Part shown: positions 62,611 to 64,000 of the stretch, one piece after another
How the letters are laid out: every line of letters starts with the position of its first letter
How positions within the stretch are numbered: position 1 is the stretch's first letter
Source of the DNA: Streptomyces sp. NBC_01445
GTDB lineage: Bacteria > Actinomycetota > Actinomycetes > Streptomycetales > Streptomycetaceae
DNA length: 64,000 bases
Assembly: GCF_035918235.1 (NCBI RefSeq)
Contig: NZ_CP109485.1
Span: 9,641,001-9,705,000, forward strand
Reading direction: 5' to 3'
Notes under the pieces: model-generated
Told to the model about the DNA's origin: nothing
What the model saw: the letters and a program-made list of their open reading frames with translations, nothing else
The model's database searches: none
Program-made: the position numbers and the translations under genes

Positions 62611-64000
62611 CCTCTCGCCGCCCCGCCACCGAGTGGCTCGCCGACGCCGTCCTCTACCAGATCTATCCGCAGTCCTTCGCCGACTCCGACGGCGACGGCA
62701 TCGGCGACTTCGCCGGTGCCGAGGCCAAGCTGGACCACCTCGCCTGGCTCGGCGTGAACACCGTCTGGTTCAACCCGTGCTTCGCCTCGCCGTTCCGGGA
62801 CGCGGGCTACGACGTCAGCGACTACCTCACCGTCGCCCCGCGCTACGGCACCAACGACGACCTGGTCAACCTCGTCGACGCCGCCCGACGCCGCGGCATC
62901 CGCGTCCTGCTCGACCTGGTCGCCGGCCACACCTCCGACGAACACGCCTGGTTCAAGGCATCGGCCGACGACCCCGCCGACCAGCGCTACATCTGGGCCG
63001 ACACCGAGACGGCGCCGCCCGGCTTCGTCGCCTCGCCCGGGACCCGTTCCGGCTTCTACCAGCCCAACTTCTTCGAGTCGCAGCCCGCCCTCAACTTCGG
63101 CCACGCCCGCATGAACGCTGACGAGCCCTGGCGCCTGCCCGTCGACGCCGAAGGACCCCGCGCCAACCGCCGCGCCCTGCGCGACATCATGGACCACTGG
63201 CTCTCCCTCGGCCTGTCCGGCTTCCGCGTAGACATGGCCGCATCGCTGATCAAGGACGACCCCGGCCACGTCGAGACCGCCAAGCTGTGGCGGGAACTGC
63301 GCGGCTGGCTCGACACCAGGCACCCGCACGCGGCACTCCTGTCCGAATGGGGCGACCCGGCGACCTCCGTCCCGGCCGGCTTCCACGCCGACTTCTTCCT
63401 GCAGTTCGGCTCCGAGAACGACGGCCTGTACCTGCGCTCCCTGTGGAACAACTTCGCCGGCACGGTCAGTGAGCCCTGGGCGCCGCAAGCCCCGTACTTC
63501 GACGCCTCGGGCGAAGGCTCCCCGCGTACCTTCCTCGACGGCTGGCGCGCAGCCCGCGACGCCATCGGCGACGCCGGCTTCATCGCCCTGCCCACCGCCA
63601 ACCACGACTTCTCCCGCCTCACCTGCGGGCCCCGCACCGCCGAGCAGCTGCCCGCCGCCTTCGCGTTCCAGCTCACCTGGCCCACGCTGCCCGCGATCTA
63701 CTACGGCGACGAGATCGGCATGCGCTACGTCCCCGGCCTGCCCGACCACGAGGGCAGCCGCCTCGGCCCCCGCTACAACCGGGCCGGCTCACGCACCCCC
63801 ATGCAGTGGGACGACACTCCCAACGCGGGCTTCTCCACTGCCCCGGCCGACCGCCTCTACCTGCCCGTCGACCCCGACGCGAACCGGCCCACGGTCGCCG
63901 CCCAGCAGGCCGAACCCGACTCCCTTCTGAACCTGGTCCGACGCCTCATCACCCTGCGCCGCGCCACCCCGGAACTCGGCCCCGACGGAAGCACCGAAGT
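62607..64000 (+). CDS. GH13 alpha-glucosidase/trehalose-synthase-like enzyme (3' end outside window)
   Basis: The frame opens at ATG 62607, overlapping the previous stop by 4 bp, and is still open at the window edge after 464 codons. GH13 regions are intact: VLYQIYPQSFADSDGDGIGDFAG, DLVAGHTSDEHAWF, GFRVDMAASL (nucleophile), LLSEWGDP (acid/base) and LPTANHDFSR (third Asp). The VAGHTSD block differs from the usual VPNHTS. It probably hydrolyses or transglycosylates an alpha-glucoside in the cytoplasm. Confidence 0.9.
   Translation, partial: MTSRRPATEWLADAVLYQIYPQSFADSDGDGIGDFAGAEAKLDHLAWLGVNTVWFNPCFASPFRDAGYDVSDYLTVAPRYGTNDDLVNLVDAARRRGIRVLLDLVAGHTSDEHAWFKASADDPADQRYIWADTETAPPGFVASPGTRSGFYQPNFFESQPALNFGHARMNADEPWRLPVDAEGPRANRRALRDIMDHWLSLGLSGFRVDMAASLIKDDPGHVETAKLWRELRGWLDTRHPHAALLSEWGDPATSVPAGFHADFFLQFGSENDGLYLRSLWNNFAGTVSEPWAPQAPYFDASGEGSPRTFLDGWRAARDAIGDAGFIALPTANHDFSRLTCGPRTAEQLPAAFAFQLTWPTLPAIYYGDEIGMRYVPGLPDHEGSRLGPRYNRAGSRTPMQWDDTPNAGFSTAPADRLYLPVDPDANRPTVAAQQAEPDSLLNLVRRLITLRRATPELGPDGSTE

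Overview
The window is GC-rich throughout, with dense short-spaced genes, frequent GTG/TTG starts and many ATGA/GTGA stop-start overlaps. The families present (SpoIIE-type multidomain regulators, CUT1 sugar operons with LacI regulators, TctCBA, LtrA, IS630 and IS200/IS605 elements) fit a Streptomyces or close actinomycete chromosome. The mix of catabolic genes, transposons and decayed genes looks like accessory or chromosome-arm DNA rather than conserved core.

Layout. 1-8.5 kb: small enzyme and regulator genes (MerR with a divergent erythromycin-esterase-like gene, TetR with a divergent GNAT and a clear operator), then an IS200/IS605 element carrying both tnpA and tnpB. 8.5-15.3 kb: a tricarboxylate transport operon (tctCBA), its divergent DUF5937/ArsR-type regulator and an alpha/beta hydrolase, with one operator motif repeated before both transcription units; then a dienelactone hydrolase/MarR pair with twin operators. 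15.4-18.9 kb: a frameshifted OhrR-like remnant, NADP-glutamate dehydrogenase, an SDR remnant with an intact terminator, and a methyltransferase. 18.9-24.1 kb: an extracellular polysaccharide locus (small membrane protein, fused NodB deacetylase-GT2 synthase with a one-base frameshift, acyltransferase, divergent GH18-like lipoprotein). 24.2-30.5 kb: LtrA, an MFS transporter, a periplasmic-binding-fold protein without signal peptide, and a Tat-exported multicopper oxidase.

30.6-44.4 kb is a zone of decay and insertion. It holds remnants of an enol-lactone hydrolase, a histidine kinase cut by an IS110 fragment, a benzoylformate decarboxylase fused to a truncated DUF1348 gene, an alpha/beta hydrolase and a medium-chain dehydrogenase. 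It also holds a tnpB-only element and an intact IS630 copy. The IS630 copy sits exactly between the Shine-Dalgarno and the GTG start of a SpoIIE-type regulator whose phosphatase domain has itself lost its metal-binding residues. Intact islands here are the hydroxyquinol dioxygenase/maleylacetate reductase pair, a NarL-type response regulator, a chloroperoxidase-type hydrolase and a VOC protein.

44.4-64 kb is intact and catabolic. A seven-gene, tightly overlapped operon encodes a CUT1 ABC importer, a GH130 phosphorylase, a Gfo/Idh oxidoreductase, a GH13 glucosidase and a phosphomannomutase, with a LacI regulator upstream that has twin operators. The gene set suggests import of a mannose-containing oligosaccharide, phosphorolysis to mannose-1-phosphate and conversion to mannose-6-phosphate. 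Next come an AraC regulator divergent from a vdcBCD-type non-oxidative hydroxyarylate decarboxylase operon, a MalY/PatB-type C-S lyase, and a second glycan cluster (GH3, endonuclease/exonuclease/phosphatase-fold hydrolase, GH13) that runs off the end. I saw no rRNA, tRNA or CRISPR array.
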